Shown here one piece after another: positions 34,250 to 43,143 of a stretch of 64,000 bases of DNA. Each line of letters opens with the position of its first letter. Position 1 is the first letter of the stretch. The DNA is from Fusibacter_A sp965140735 (GTDB lineage: Bacteria > Bacillota > Clostridia > Peptostreptococcales > Acidaminobacteraceae). The notes beneath the pieces were generated by a model. It did not search any database, was not told where the DNA came from, and saw only the letters and a program-made list of their open reading frames with translations. The translations under genes and the position numbers were made by a program. The stretch spans positions 124,001-188,000 of the forward strand of contig OZ223306.1 of assembly GCA_965140735.1 (NCBI GenBank), written 5' to 3'.

Positions 34250-35602
34250 TTAAAGCGAATTTGTAAAACTTAAGATTCTACCCCAATTGGGATTTATCTT
34301 TAGATTATTGAGATCATTTTGATGAAAGTATTCATCATTTAAGACATCATAAACTTGTTGGTTACAAGAGTGCGTTAAATTAACGAAATGTTCTTTAGAC
34401 GTTGCATTCACAATGACGATGACCGTTTGCTCATTAAGCTGACGTTGGAAAATAAAAGGTTTTCGATATTCGATGGCTATTTGTTTATAAGTTCCCGTTC
34501 TCAGAGCAGCTGATTCTTTACGGATAAGACTCAATTTTTGGATGACTTTTTCTAGGTCTGCTTCATCAGGGGTGATTTGTTCTATATTGATATAGGGTCT
34601 AATGCCTAAATCAGAATGGACTTCTTTAATCCCCTTTAATCCCCATTCACTACCATAATAGAGTGAAGGTATGCCTGGAATTGTAAATAATAGAATATAG
34701 ATCGTATACAGATAGACGGACTCTTTCACAAGGCTCGCCAATCGATTTTGATCGTGATTATCTACAAAATTATAAGGCATAAAATAGCGATAAATACCTA
34801 ATTCAGCATCAAATTCGCGATTCAATGAATGGGCAATCTCAAAAAGATTTTGATCGTTATGACTTGAGTATAAGCCTTTAAATATCTCGTAGTTAGTGAC
34901 GCTTTGTAGTTTTTCTTCATTAACCCAATCTCTATAGTCTCCATGAACGACTTCCCCCATAAGCCAAAAATCGGTTTTTAATGCATTTGTTTTTTTCCGA
35001 AGTGCTTTCATAAAATCAGGGCATAAGCAATCTGCCGTATCTAGACGTAAACCGTCAATATCAAAGTATTCTATCCAATATTGAACCGCTTCTAATAGGT
35101 AGTTCACAACTTTAGGATTGTCGAGATTAAACTTAGGCAATTCATAGTATCCACCCCAAGTATCGTAACTGAAACCATCTCCAAATGGCGTTGATTTTTC
35201 AAAATCAATTCCTGAAAACCAACTGCAATATTTTGAATCTTTTCCATATGATAAGAGGTCTTTGAAGGCAAAAAAATCGCGTCCACAATGATTAAATACG
35301 CCGTCTAGAACAACGTGAAAACCATTGTCATGGAAGGTCTTGACCAACTTTTTAAAACTCTCATTGTCTCCAATACGAGAATCAATTAGGTGATAATCAG
35401 TGGTATCATAACCATGAGAGGCAGATTGAAAAACCGGACTGAATAGAACCGCATTACACTGTAAGGCTTTGAGATGAGGGAGCCATTTTTCGATTTCATT
35501 CATTCTGTATTGGACAGCATCATAAGTATTTTTAAAGGGGGCATTGCAAACCCCGAAAGTAAAAAAATGATAAAAAAAGGCGTCTTTATACCAATCGTTC
35601 AT
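34250..35602 (-). CDS. GH13 alpha-amylase-family glycoside hydrolase
   Basis: 450 residues, no signal peptide, so cytosolic. The four GH13 regions are intact: DGVFNHCG (100-107), GLRLDTADC with nucleophile D188, MGEVVHG with acid/base E217, and FVDNHDQ with D284. A short maltodextrin/cyclodextrin-degrading amylase (neopullulanase-like) is the best guess. The length lacks the N-terminal CBM34 domain of classical neopullulanases. Transcription is probably controlled by the neighbouring TetR through the operator at 35678. Confidence 0.92.
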   Translation of the reverse strand: MNDWYKDAFFYHFFTFGVCNAPFKNTYDAVQYRMNEIEKWLPHLKALQCNAVLFSPVFQSASHGYDTTDYHLIDSRIGDNESFKKLVKTFHDNGFHVVLDGVFNHCGRDFFAFKDLLSYGKDSKYCSWFSGIDFEKSTPFGDGFSYDTWGGYYELPKFNLDNPKVVNYLLEAVQYWIEYFDIDGLRLDTADCLCPDFMKALRKKTNALKTDFWLMGEVVHGDYRDWVNEEKLQSVTNYEIFKGLYSSHNDQNLFEIAHSLNREFDAELGIYRYFMPYNFVDNHDQNRLASLVKESVYLYTIYILLFTIPGIPSLYYGSEWGLKGIKEVHSDLGIRPYINIEQITPDEADLEKVIQKLSLIRKESAALRTGTYKQIAIEYRKPFIFQRQLNEQTVIVIVNATSKEHFVNLTHSCNQQVYDVLNDEYFHQNDLNNLKINPNWGRILSFTNSL

Positions 35603-35677
35603 AATGTCATATTTGCATCAATAGGATTCTAGCCACTGGATGCGTCTCCTTTCCTGTAGTTATAAAAAAGCAATACC

Positions 35678-35694
35678 TACCGTTAGGTATACAA
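35678..35694. promoter_or_regulatory. TetR operator upstream of the amylase gene
   Basis: TACCGTTAGGTATACAA, inside the larger palindrome ATACCT-accgtt-AGGTAT. It matches the operator at 36343 (TACCGATTGGTATACAA) in 15 of 17 positions. Confidence 0.65.
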
Positions 35695-35727
35695 GGGCGG
35701 TTTAAAAAGACAACGTTTATGTTGTCT

Positions 35728-36330
35728 TTACGCATATATGCCGTGCATAAATTGATGGACCAATTGCTTCGCGAAGTCTTCACTTAAAGACAAGGGTGCA
35801 TCATTTAGATATAATGCGATGTAGGTATTTAGAATGCCAAGAAAGCTCCAAGTAAAGTTCTTTTCTTTTCCCAATAGATTGGGATGGATTTTAGACATTT
35901 CTAAAAACAACTGAAGCAGTATATCATATTGTTTAAAGTGGTATCTTGCCATTACATTGTACACCGATGAAGAAGTTGGCATATATAGATTGGATAAGAC
36001 CAGTCTATAAAACAAAGGATGTTCTCTGGCAAATAAAAAATATGAAGTTGTCACTTGTACTAAAACAGGATAAATATCTTCAAAATAGGATTGAGGTTTA
36101 GGCTTATAGATACAGACGCTTGACAAGATATCATCTAATCGGCTGTAGTTTTTAAGCAAAAGCTGATCATACACACCTTCCTTGCTCCCGAAATAGTAAT
36201 ATAGCGTTGGTTTGGTAACGTTAGCCATATTCACAAGTTCTTGAACAGATACTGCTTCGTAACCCTTTTCTGAAAAAAGCTGTAAAGCACAATTTAGTAT
36301 ACTATCTTTATTATTCATTGAGTCGCTCAT
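35728..36330 (-). CDS. TetR/AcrR-family regulator
   Basis: 200 residues. HTH 'DSILNCALQLFSEKGYEAVS' and 'VQELVNMANVTKPTLYYYFGSKEGVY' is the classical TetR recognition region; the C-terminal helical domain binds an unknown ligand. An operator palindrome lies 13 bases upstream of its start, and a near copy lies ahead of the amylase gene behind it, so it probably represses both. Upstream of ATG 36330 no strong ribosome site is seen. Confidence 0.92.
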   Translation of the reverse strand: MSDSMNNKDSILNCALQLFSEKGYEAVSVQELVNMANVTKPTLYYYFGSKEGVYDQLLLKNYSRLDDILSSVCIYKPKPQSYFEDIYPVLVQVTTSYFLFAREHPLFYRLVLSNLYMPTSSSVYNVMARYHFKQYDILLQLFLEMSKIHPNLLGKEKNFTWSFLGILNTYIALYLNDAPLSLSEDFAKQLVHQFMHGIYA

Positions 36331-36340
36331 AAGACGATTG

Positions 36341-36358
36341 TATACCGATTGGTATACA
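36341..36358. promoter_or_regulatory. TetR operator at its own gene
   Basis: TATACC-gatt-GGTATA, an almost perfect palindrome extended by flanking TTG/CAA. The rest of 36360-36490 carries no gene. Confidence 0.7.
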
Positions 36359-36497
36359 AAGTCAATACAGAAAATTAGTTTTGCTGCAAAACCATTTCTT
36401 AATTGTTATCAATAAATGCATCTAGTGCTGATGAGAGGCGTTGATCCTTGCGATCGAAAACTTTGGAACACATATATACCACCACGGTGATTTGTGT

Positions 36498-36503
36498 TAT
36501 AAT
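36498..36503 (+). promoter_or_regulatory. -10 box of the cysS T-box transcript
   Basis: TATAAT just before T-box stem I; the -35 region is poor. Confidence 0.5.
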
Positions 36504-36509
36504 CAAAAA

Positions 36510-36745
36510 AATGCTTTGATTAGGAGAGTAGTACCAGAGGATACCCCAGAGAATGATGTGTGTGGTGGAAGCATCGTGTTGGAATCTAGTATGAAGTGCA
36601 CCTATGAGCAGCTTATTGAAATCATATTAGGTAAGCCGGTTGATCGCGATATAGATCTTATGAGTTAACAATTGATATTGTTAAACAAAGTGGAACCGTG
36701 GATTAAACTCTGCCTTTGTAATGAAGGTAGGGTTATTTTTTTGAA
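36510..36745 (+). ncRNA. T-box leader for cysS (cysteine specifier)
   Basis: Stem I begins with 'GATTAGGAGAGTAGTACCAG'. A GAAGTGCACC segment at 36592-36601 gives specifier TGC (Cys). The T-box core AAAGTGGAACCGTGG (36687-36701) corresponds to the consensus AGGGTGGNACCGCG. It should sense uncharged tRNA-Cys and let cysS be read through. A 75-codon open frame inside this leader is not a gene. Confidence 0.92.
36705..36742 (+). terminator. T-box terminator
   Basis: AACTCTGCCTT faces AAGGTAGGGTT (some G-U pairs) and is followed by seven T; the T-box core can pair with tRNA-stabilised antiterminator instead. Confidence 0.85.
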
Positions 36746-36782
36746 CGAATAGAGGCAGACGATATAATTAAGGAGGCGTTAT

Positions 36783-38186
36783 ATGAAACTTTATAACACA
36801 TTATCACGAACGATAGAAGATTTTAAGCCCTTACATGGTAACGAGGTCAAGATTTACACCTGTGGACCCACTGTCTATAATTATGCACATATAGGCAATT
36901 TGAGAACCTATATTCATGAAGATATATTAGAAAAATCATTGGAATTTCTCGGATTTGATGTAAAACGTGCAATGAATATAACAGATGTAGGACATTTGGA
37001 GTCAGATGCTGATGATGGTGAAGATAAGATGTTAGCAGGCGCAAAACGTGAAAACAAAACCGTATGGGAAGTATCTGAGTACTATACAAAAGTCTTTTTC
37101 GAAGATTGTGCTAAACTGAATATTGGGAAACCTAAACTACTGGGAAAGGCGACTGATTATATTGAAAAATACATTGAATTCATCAAGGTTTTGGAAACGA
37201 AAGGCTATACTTATTTTACGAATGGAAATGTCTATTTTGATATTTCAAAATTTGATGATTATACAAAGCTTTCAGGGATGGATCTTAATGAATTACAGGT
37301 TGCTATGAGAGATGATGTTGAAATAGATGTGAATAAAAGAAATCCTCAAGATTTTGTACTCTGGTTCACTAAGTCCAAATTTGATAATCAAGCAATGAAG
37401 TGGGAATCCCCTTGGGGCGTTGGTTATCCAGGCTGGCATTTAGAGTGTTCAGTGATTTCCTTAGATTTGCTTGGGGAAACATTAGACATCCATTGTGGCG
37501 GTGTAGATCATGTGGCAATTCATCATACCAATGAAATCGCTCAAACTGAGAGCTATACAGGAAAAAAATGGGTTAATAAATGGTGGCACGGTGAATTTTT
37601 AATCGATCAATCAGGTAAAATGAGTAAGTCAAAAGGTGAATTTTTAACGGTGTCATTATTAGAAAAAAAGAATTTTGATCCTCTGGCGTATAGATATTAT
37701 GTCTTAAATTCTCATTATCGTAAACCTTTAGCATTCTCATTTGAATCACTGGAAATGGCCTCAACAGCTTATAAAAAACTTAAAAAGGCAACAAAATCAC
37801 TCTTAAATGAAAAAGAGAGAAAAGTAGAGCTGTCAGATACAGCAAAGGGCTATTTAGAAACATTTAGAACTCATTTATCGGAAGATTTAAATACAGCAAA
37901 TGCGATAACCGTTCTTTATGAAGTGTTAAAGTCTAAACTAATCCAAAATGATGAAAAGTACAACTTAGTAGAACAGTTTGATCAAGTGCTCTCATTGAAT
38001 TTATTAGAAGTTGATGACACCGTAGACGATACACTTAAAACATATGTAGAAGAGATGATTGCGCGCCGAATTGAGGCTAAAAAAGAAAAAAATTATGCAA
38101 TGGCAGATCAAATAAGAGATACATTAAAAGGAAAAGGGATTAGCTTAAAAGATACAGCCACCGGCACAGAGTGGACGGTGGATTAA
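36783..38186 (+). CDS. cysS: Cysteinyl-tRNA synthetase
   Basis: 467 residues, standard length. Class I motifs: HIGN (36-39) in 'YNYAHIGNLRTY' and KMSKS in 'SGKMSKSKGEF'. Zinc ligands include C27 and, from the central block, 'WHLECSV' and 'HHTNEIAQTE'; 'DIHCGGVDH' is also present. It charges tRNA-Cys in the cytosol. Ribosome site AAGGAGG 6 bases upstream. Expression is controlled by the T-box leader that ends just before the start, so it rises when tRNA-Cys is uncharged. Confidence 0.98.
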   Translation: MKLYNTLSRTIEDFKPLHGNEVKIYTCGPTVYNYAHIGNLRTYIHEDILEKSLEFLGFDVKRAMNITDVGHLESDADDGEDKMLAGAKRENKTVWEVSEYYTKVFFEDCAKLNIGKPKLLGKATDYIEKYIEFIKVLETKGYTYFTNGNVYFDISKFDDYTKLSGMDLNELQVAMRDDVEIDVNKRNPQDFVLWFTKSKFDNQAMKWESPWGVGYPGWHLECSVISLDLLGETLDIHCGGVDHVAIHHTNEIAQTESYTGKKWVNKWWHGEFLIDQSGKMSKSKGEFLTVSLLEKKNFDPLAYRYYVLNSHYRKPLAFSFESLEMASTAYKKLKKATKSLLNEKERKVELSDTAKGYLETFRTHLSEDLNTANAITVLYEVLKSKLIQNDEKYNLVEQFDQVLSLNLLEVDDTVDDTLKTYVEEMIARRIEAKKEKNYAMADQIRDTLKGKGISLKDTATGTEWTVD

Positions 38187-38349
38187 CCGTTTTATTAAAG
38201 AAATGTGGAACCATATGAAAAAAATGAAATTGATGCATTATCCGCTGACTTATACCTATGAACTGAATGGACAGTTAAAAGCTGAATAAATAGGTTATAA
38301 GTTGAGGGGAGAGGATACAGGGGATGAATGTTGATCTGAGTATATAAAA
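38187..38349 (+). other. Gap with a 24-codon open frame (38215-38289), no clear function
   Basis: A short frame reading MKKMKLMHYPLTYTYELNGQ and four more residues follows cysS without a good ribosome site. It could be a relic of a longer gene. Nothing else recognisable. Confidence 0.3.
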
Positions 38350-39192
38350 TTACTCGACATATAAAGATTTTATAACATAGTTCTCGCCCTCTTTTACAAT
38401 TGTCAATACAGCACTGTTCTTTGATGCGTTGTATAATTTTATAATATCATCTTCAACCACGCCATCTTCACATTTGAAGACGCCAGGTGCAAAATCACTT
38501 GTGAAATTATAGTAGGCATCTGTATGATCCAAATAGATGACTTCATCAGATCCTACACCAGTTAATGAATCCAAAGAAATACCAGCATAGGTGGTAAATG
38601 CATCTTGAACCCTCTCACGTGTGTATCGATGGATTGGAACAGGCAGATTTTCTATATTTTCAGCAGAACCAAAAGGCCAATTTTCATGTTCTTTTAATGC
38701 CTCAAACTCTGGGAATTTTTCGAGTACTTCTCCATCGGGGAAGTACCTTAAAAATTCTGTAAGATTAATATCTCGAATATCTTCATAATAAGAAGTAAAA
38801 AAACAACTTAAGGGATTGACTTCAAATCGATCCTCATAGGAAAAGACAGGTTGTAATAAAAAATTTACTTCTTCAATTTGTTCAGCTGTTAATATGCCTT
38901 GATTCTTAAAGATATCATCCCATACATGAGACCAATAATCAGGTAAATTATTATGGACCGAATCATATTTTAAACTTAATAATTGAGCAGCTGATTTTTC
39001 ATATTTTTGATCTGATGCTCTTAGCTCTAAACGAATAGCCTCATTTTGTGCTGATAATTCTAAAAGCGCATCTTCGAGTACTATCATTTGATCTTCTTGC
39101 AGAGCAAATTGATTTTCATATGTATGCTTTTGCCATAAAACGAGAAGTGATGTAAAAGCAATAAGTAAAATAATCACTCTATTTTTTTTCAT
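38350..39192 (-). CDS. Membrane-anchored extracytoplasmic protein of unknown function
   Basis: 280 residues: an N-terminal hydrophobic anchor (VIILLIAFTSLLVLW), a coiled-coil stretch to about residue 80 (QEDQMIVLEDALLELSAQNE), then an acidic globular domain of ~190 residues (FFTSYYEDIRDINL, YLDHTDAYYNFTSD, VLTIVKEGENYVI). I recognise no family. It diverges from the membrane LuxR-type regulator across 187 bases, so it is a possible target or partner of that regulator. Confidence 0.75.
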   Translation of the reverse strand: MKKNRVIILLIAFTSLLVLWQKHTYENQFALQEDQMIVLEDALLELSAQNEAIRLELRASDQKYEKSAAQLLSLKYDSVHNNLPDYWSHVWDDIFKNQGILTAEQIEEVNFLLQPVFSYEDRFEVNPLSCFFTSYYEDIRDINLTEFLRYFPDGEVLEKFPEFEALKEHENWPFGSAENIENLPVPIHRYTRERVQDAFTTYAGISLDSLTGVGSDEVIYLDHTDAYYNFTSDFAPGVFKCEDGVVEDDIIKLYNASKNSAVLTIVKEGENYVIKSLYVE

Positions 39193-39379
39193 TTTTTATG
39201 CCATCCTTTGTCGAATCTGATTATCTTTTAGCCTAAAATTACCGAGCGAATCTCAAATTGATTTAAAGTGCTTGTTTTGATGATATAATATCATACTGAA
39301 ATTAAAAATACCATCTATGAAGGATGCTTCTTACCTTTTCGTCATTTGTCACATATGTTATAATTAAAGGGCAGAATTA

Positions 39380-40783
39380 ATGGACTGGGTGGTTGTTTTG
39401 AGGAACAATTTTAAAGCATTTGTATTTGGAATTTCATATAGTGTCGTAATAAGCTTTAGCCTTTTTGGCCCGCTTTTACATATATTGTTGAGTCAGCACA
39501 TTCAATTATGCTCATTTATAAGCTTGTTTACCTTTATAATGGCGTTTTTAAATCCTAAATTTTATGAGCTGATCAGTAGGGGATTGTTATTTTTGTTAGT
39601 GGGAACAGTGGCTTTAGTCTGCTTTGCAGGTGATCTAAGCATGTTGATCAATTTACTCATGGTGGGGTCTATTAGCTTTTTCGTAGCCAGTATTTGTAGG
39701 AGTTTTACGATTGTAGCTGTTCGTACACTGGATGCCAGCGAAAGCGAGAAGTACATGGGGATTTCGTTTGGTGTGGCTTTTAGCGTTCTCTATTTGATCA
39801 ATGTGTCTCACACGCTGATTCAGGTCACAGCGGCTAAACTGATATTGATAAGTTTGATTGTCATCGCTTATCTTGCTCATAAAAAGTATCTGGAAAAAGC
39901 GCTTATTGAAATTCTTCAAGAGGCGCGACCGAAACAAGGAAAAAGTCATGAGGACGAGGTTGTGAAAGTGACAATACCAGCCATAGCATTTGTACTTGTA
40001 TACATCGGTGGCGGTATTTCCTATGCAGGCGTATATCCATATTTTGATCCATTCATCGCTATTGATAGATTTTACAATGTGTTACCTTTGATTGGCATCA
40101 TGCCTGTTGCCATTGCCAGTGGCAAGTATTTCAATAATCTTTCAAACCTAGCACTGGGGATTATATGTCTCATGATTGCCCTGTCGGGCTTTATGTTGAA
40201 ATTAAGCTTGATGAGTTATCTTGTTGTTCAGACCTTTCTTCAAATCGGATGGGGATTTACCAATGTCTTTGCATTTTCATATGCTTGGCGACTGTCCAGA
40301 AGATACAGGCGGCATGACTATTTTGGCTACTTCATCATCTGTATATTGTTGGGCGTGATTGTTGGAAGTGGCATAGCAACCACTGTTTTAAAAAAGCAAC
40401 TTGATCCTGTCTATCTTGGTTTGGCTACTTTTACGCCAATGCTCATAGGACTTGTTCTCGTGTTCTATTATGAGTTTGTTCAGACACATTCTGCTGAAAT
40501 TCATGAGCGTGACACTGTTCAAGATAAAAGCAGAGAATTTTCAACGATGCCAACAGATCATGCCTATGAGTTGTTTTTAGAACTCCCAATTTTAAAAGAA
40601 CTGACGAATAGGGAGAAAGAGACGATATATTACTACTACAGAGGGGACACTGCGATCAAGATATCTGAGCATTTAAACGTGAGTCCCAACACCGTTAGAA
40701 CGCACATCAAAAGAGCCTATATAAAACTTGAAATTACTAAGAAACAGGAGCTGAGAGATCTCATTGAGTCAGAAATCCAGTGA
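39380..40783 (+). CDS. Membrane-bound LuxR-type transcriptional regulator (about 12 TM helices + HTH)
   Basis: 467 residues. Residues ~10-385 are nearly all hydrophobic, about a dozen helices resembling a transporter-like (MFS-fold) domain. After a linker, residues ~400-465 form a LuxR/GerE HTH: 'ELTNREKETIYYYYRGDTAI' with 'KISEHLNVSPNTVRTHIKRA' as the recognition part. So the DNA-binding domain is tethered to the membrane, a one-component sensor-regulator in which the helices may sense a small molecule. This combination is common in Eggerthella-like actinobacteria but less so in Clostridia. Upstream AAAGGG supports ATG 39380. Confidence 0.9.
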   Translation: MDWVVVLRNNFKAFVFGISYSVVISFSLFGPLLHILLSQHIQLCSFISLFTFIMAFLNPKFYELISRGLLFLLVGTVALVCFAGDLSMLINLLMVGSISFFVASICRSFTIVAVRTLDASESEKYMGISFGVAFSVLYLINVSHTLIQVTAAKLILISLIVIAYLAHKKYLEKALIEILQEARPKQGKSHEDEVVKVTIPAIAFVLVYIGGGISYAGVYPYFDPFIAIDRFYNVLPLIGIMPVAIASGKYFNNLSNLALGIICLMIALSGFMLKLSLMSYLVVQTFLQIGWGFTNVFAFSYAWRLSRRYRRHDYFGYFIICILLGVIVGSGIATTVLKKQLDPVYLGLATFTPMLIGLVLVFYYEFVQTHSAEIHERDTVQDKSREFSTMPTDHAYELFLELPILKELTNREKETIYYYYRGDTAIKISEHLNVSPNTVRTHIKRAYIKLEITKKQELRDLIESEIQ

Positions 40784-40800
40784 TTTCAACGCAAATAGAT

Positions 40801-40832
40801 AAAAATCATCAATTTTTGGTGATTTTTTTTTT
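40801..40832 (+). terminator. Terminator of the LuxR-type gene
   Basis: AATCATCA pairs with TGGTGATT, followed by nine T. Confidence 0.75.
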
Positions 40833-40889
40833 GGCATTTAAGGATAAAATCAGCATAGAAATAAAAGGCTTGATTCTGGAGGTAACAAT

Positions 40890-41554
40890 ATGGAGACAGA
40901 AAAGGTTGAAGTAAATCTAAAGTGTAAAATAAAATGGATACTTGGTTGGATTTATTTTTTAATGATGTGTGGGCTGATAGCTGTATTTGTCATATTGCCA
41001 AATAGAGTGTTGCCTATATTATATAGTTTAAATGAGACAATTGGCATCCAAAAATTGAGTGAAAGTATATTGGAGAGCAGTAGTGATTTGATTTCAATGA
41101 ATGTGGATGCGTCCTTTCTGGCTCTATTCTTTGATTTCTTGATTTTATTTATTGTGACATATATTTTTATATTGTTTTTTAAGCGCATGAAGTGGTTAAA
41201 AATTCTATTGCTCTGGGTGGGATTTGCTTTTATGCTATTTTATAGCTATTCCATGCCATTAAATGAGTACTATCATGCTGGAGATGAAGTAAACGTAACC
41301 GTGGGTGAATTAGAAGAAAAGACAGTAGTGCAGGATTTTGGGGTAAATCTTTATGTATTTATATTGAAACCGCTTGGGTGCCCATAGTAGGCGATAACTA
41401 TTATTATCTGTACTGTCTTTGGGTTTCAGATCAGTCATTTGAAAAGAGATTTGGCTTTGAGGTTGTTGATACCACCGATAATGGCTATGAATTACTTGCG
41501 CTTTCTTTTGAGGGTACAACGCCAAAATTTGCAGAAAATGCCAATAGATATTAA
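40890..41554 (+). pseudogene. Membrane protein gene interrupted by a frameshift
   Basis: The first frame gives 165 codons with two or three membrane helices and stops at 41387. From about 41360 a second frame (shifted by -1) continues with clearly protein-like sequence (IETAWVPIVGDNYYYLYCLW, then VVDTTDNGYELLALSFEG) to a stop at 41552-41554. One added T in the TTT at 41350-41360 would join them as 'NLYVFYIETAW'. So a single-base deletion or an assembly error splits a gene of about 221 codons. Function unknown: a two- or three-helix protein with an extracellular C-terminal domain. The start has GGAGG upstream. Confidence 0.7.
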
Positions 41555-41694
41555 AAATTAGATAAATCTCAGAAATTGACTTATAAATTATGCGATAGGT
41601 TACGATAACATATATAGGGCTATGAAATGGCTTTAAAACATAGTACATAAATGGCAGGAATACCACAAGACATAATTATGAAGGAGGACAAATA

Positions 41695-42105
41695 ATGATG
41701 CCGTCTATTAGAACACAAACGCTAACGCCCCCTTATCAGAGTATAGCTGACCCAAATAAAAAAGAAGCTGTATCTAAGTCAAATGTTTCGAGATCATTTT
41801 CTGAATCACTTGGAAAGAAGCGTCAAGTGAGCCGTCCAGATCATCTAGAGATCAGTGAGTTAACACGAGCTGACATACAGAGCATCATTCAAAATAAAAT
41901 ACTTGAGCTAAAAAACAAATTAGAAAATGGAGAGACTGAACCCACTTATCAAATTGGAAGTAGAGCTCTTACCAAGAAAGAATGGGATAACTTGATTTAC
42001 AAAGTGGATAGTGCACTTGAAAAAGATGAAAATAAAGCGGAAAATGAAAGTGAAGAAAAGAAAGAAGAGGCAATCAAGGCGAAGGATCGAGAGCAAAAAA
42101 TATAA
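41695..42105 (+). CDS. Small charged cytosolic protein of unknown function
   Basis: 136 residues with AAGGAGGA 6 bases before ATG. No signal or membrane segment. The middle 'PDHLEISELTRADIQSIIQN' and 'YQIGSRALTKKEWDNLIYKVD' are well ordered, while the last 30 residues are a charged K/E coiled coil. I know similar uncharacterised clostridial proteins with a 'KEW..L...VD' ending but no function. Confidence 0.6.
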   Translation: MMPSIRTQTLTPPYQSIADPNKKEAVSKSNVSRSFSESLGKKRQVSRPDHLEISELTRADIQSIIQNKILELKNKLENGETEPTYQIGSRALTKKEWDNLIYKVDSALEKDENKAENESEEKKEEAIKAKDREQKI

Positions 42106-42136
42106 ATATGGATAGTAGCCTACAAAGGCCCTAAAA

Positions 42137-42204
42137 ATAATGCAAACGGATCTCTTAAAAATTAGATTTTAATGCTAATTTCTAAGAGTTTGATTTGCAT
42201 TATT
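42137..42204 (+). repeat. Long imperfect inverted repeat
   Basis: AATAATGCAAA...CTCTTA.AAATTAG (42137-42165) faces CTAATTT.TAAGAG...TTTGCATTATT (42174-42204), around 28 bases per arm with a few mismatches, then a T-rich end. It can serve as terminator between the flanking genes. Confidence 0.7.
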
Positions 42205-42258
42205 TCTTGTAATCTCGTCCATCAAGTTAGCAAAGCGTTTAGTTGTTTGGGAGGAAAG

Positions 42259-43143
42259 ATGACAATTAATAATAGAATTTTTAAGGCAATCTTGGTTTTG
42301 GTTATAGTTCTTATGGTGCTGGGCTATAGTCTGGTATTTTATCTTAGACTAGATAAGCCTTTGTTTTTTTATCATTACTATGATCAAAGAGTCATTATCA
42401 ATGAGAGTCGTTATCAGGATGTTAATTTTATTTTGAATTATATAACAAATGTTCGTGATGAAAAAGTCGTCACTGGGATTGAGTTTCCCGAGTACCCTGA
42501 GATTAAAATTCGAGTATCGGCGTTTGATAGCAACAATCCATTCAATTGGAGTTCTAAAAAGCATAAGGCACTGGGGGATATTTATGGACAATACAGTGTG
42601 AGACGTGTGAACTGCATGCTTACTGAATTACCAAATACTGAGAAAATAGATGGAATTGTTTTAACGCAAGCAAAAATCAAGTTCAGTGATGAGAGCGTCA
42701 TAACAGCTAATATTGGAGAAATTCATTTCTATCCAGAGATGCCTATAGAAATTCCAATGGAGGCTTTTTCTTCAACAGGATCATCTGATGGCACTGGAGA
42801 AACAAGTTTCAAAATCCTTAAAGATCTTACGCTTACAACTATTGATGACACTTTTATGGAAAAATTCAAAGATCGGATTCAGTGGCAAATAAATGATAAA
42901 AGTCCTGAAGATTCTATAGGAGAGACATTCAAGAAAGACCATCTTTTCGAGGTGACTTCGAGAGTAACTCCTACAGATGATATCATTACGAGATATACCC
43001 TATTCGATGCACATCCAGAACTGACCTTTGTTGAGGATAATGGCTTACAGTATTCACAGAGATTGTATAATCTAGATAGCTTATACCACCACTATAGTTT
43101 TATGGAGTTGTATCGATACATTAAAGCAAGGGAGGCGAATTAG
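42259..43143 (+). CDS. Single-pass anchored extracellular protein of unknown function
   Basis: 294 residues from ATG 42259 (GGAGG upstream; the longer frame start at 42172 lies in the hairpin). Helix at ~10-32 (ILVLVIVLMVLGYSLVFYL), then an extracellular domain of ~260 residues without cysteines. I recognise no family. It ends directly before the next gene's ATG, so the two are translationally linked. Confidence 0.75.
   Translation: MTINNRIFKAILVLVIVLMVLGYSLVFYLRLDKPLFFYHYYDQRVIINESRYQDVNFILNYITNVRDEKVVTGIEFPEYPEIKIRVSAFDSNNPFNWSSKKHKALGDIYGQYSVRRVNCMLTELPNTEKIDGIVLTQAKIKFSDESVITANIGEIHFYPEMPIEIPMEAFSSTGSSDGTGETSFKILKDLTLTTIDDTFMEKFKDRIQWQINDKSPEDSIGETFKKDHLFEVTSRVTPTDDIITRYTLFDAHPELTFVEDNGLQYSQRLYNLDSLYHHYSFMELYRYIKAREAN

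Noticed and set aside
36441..36668. 75-codon open frame before cysS
   Set aside because: It lies wholly within the T-box leader RNA, covers the specifier region and lacks a ribosome site; the RNA structure explains the sequence.
41330..41390. Programmed -1 ribosomal frameshifting in the membrane protein gene
   Set aside because: No canonical slippery heptamer and no strong downstream pseudoknot is visible; a one-base deletion explains it more simply.
42172..42258. N-terminal extension of the anchored protein
   Set aside because: The extra codons run through an inverted repeat and a GGAGG ribosome site, which places the real start at 42259.
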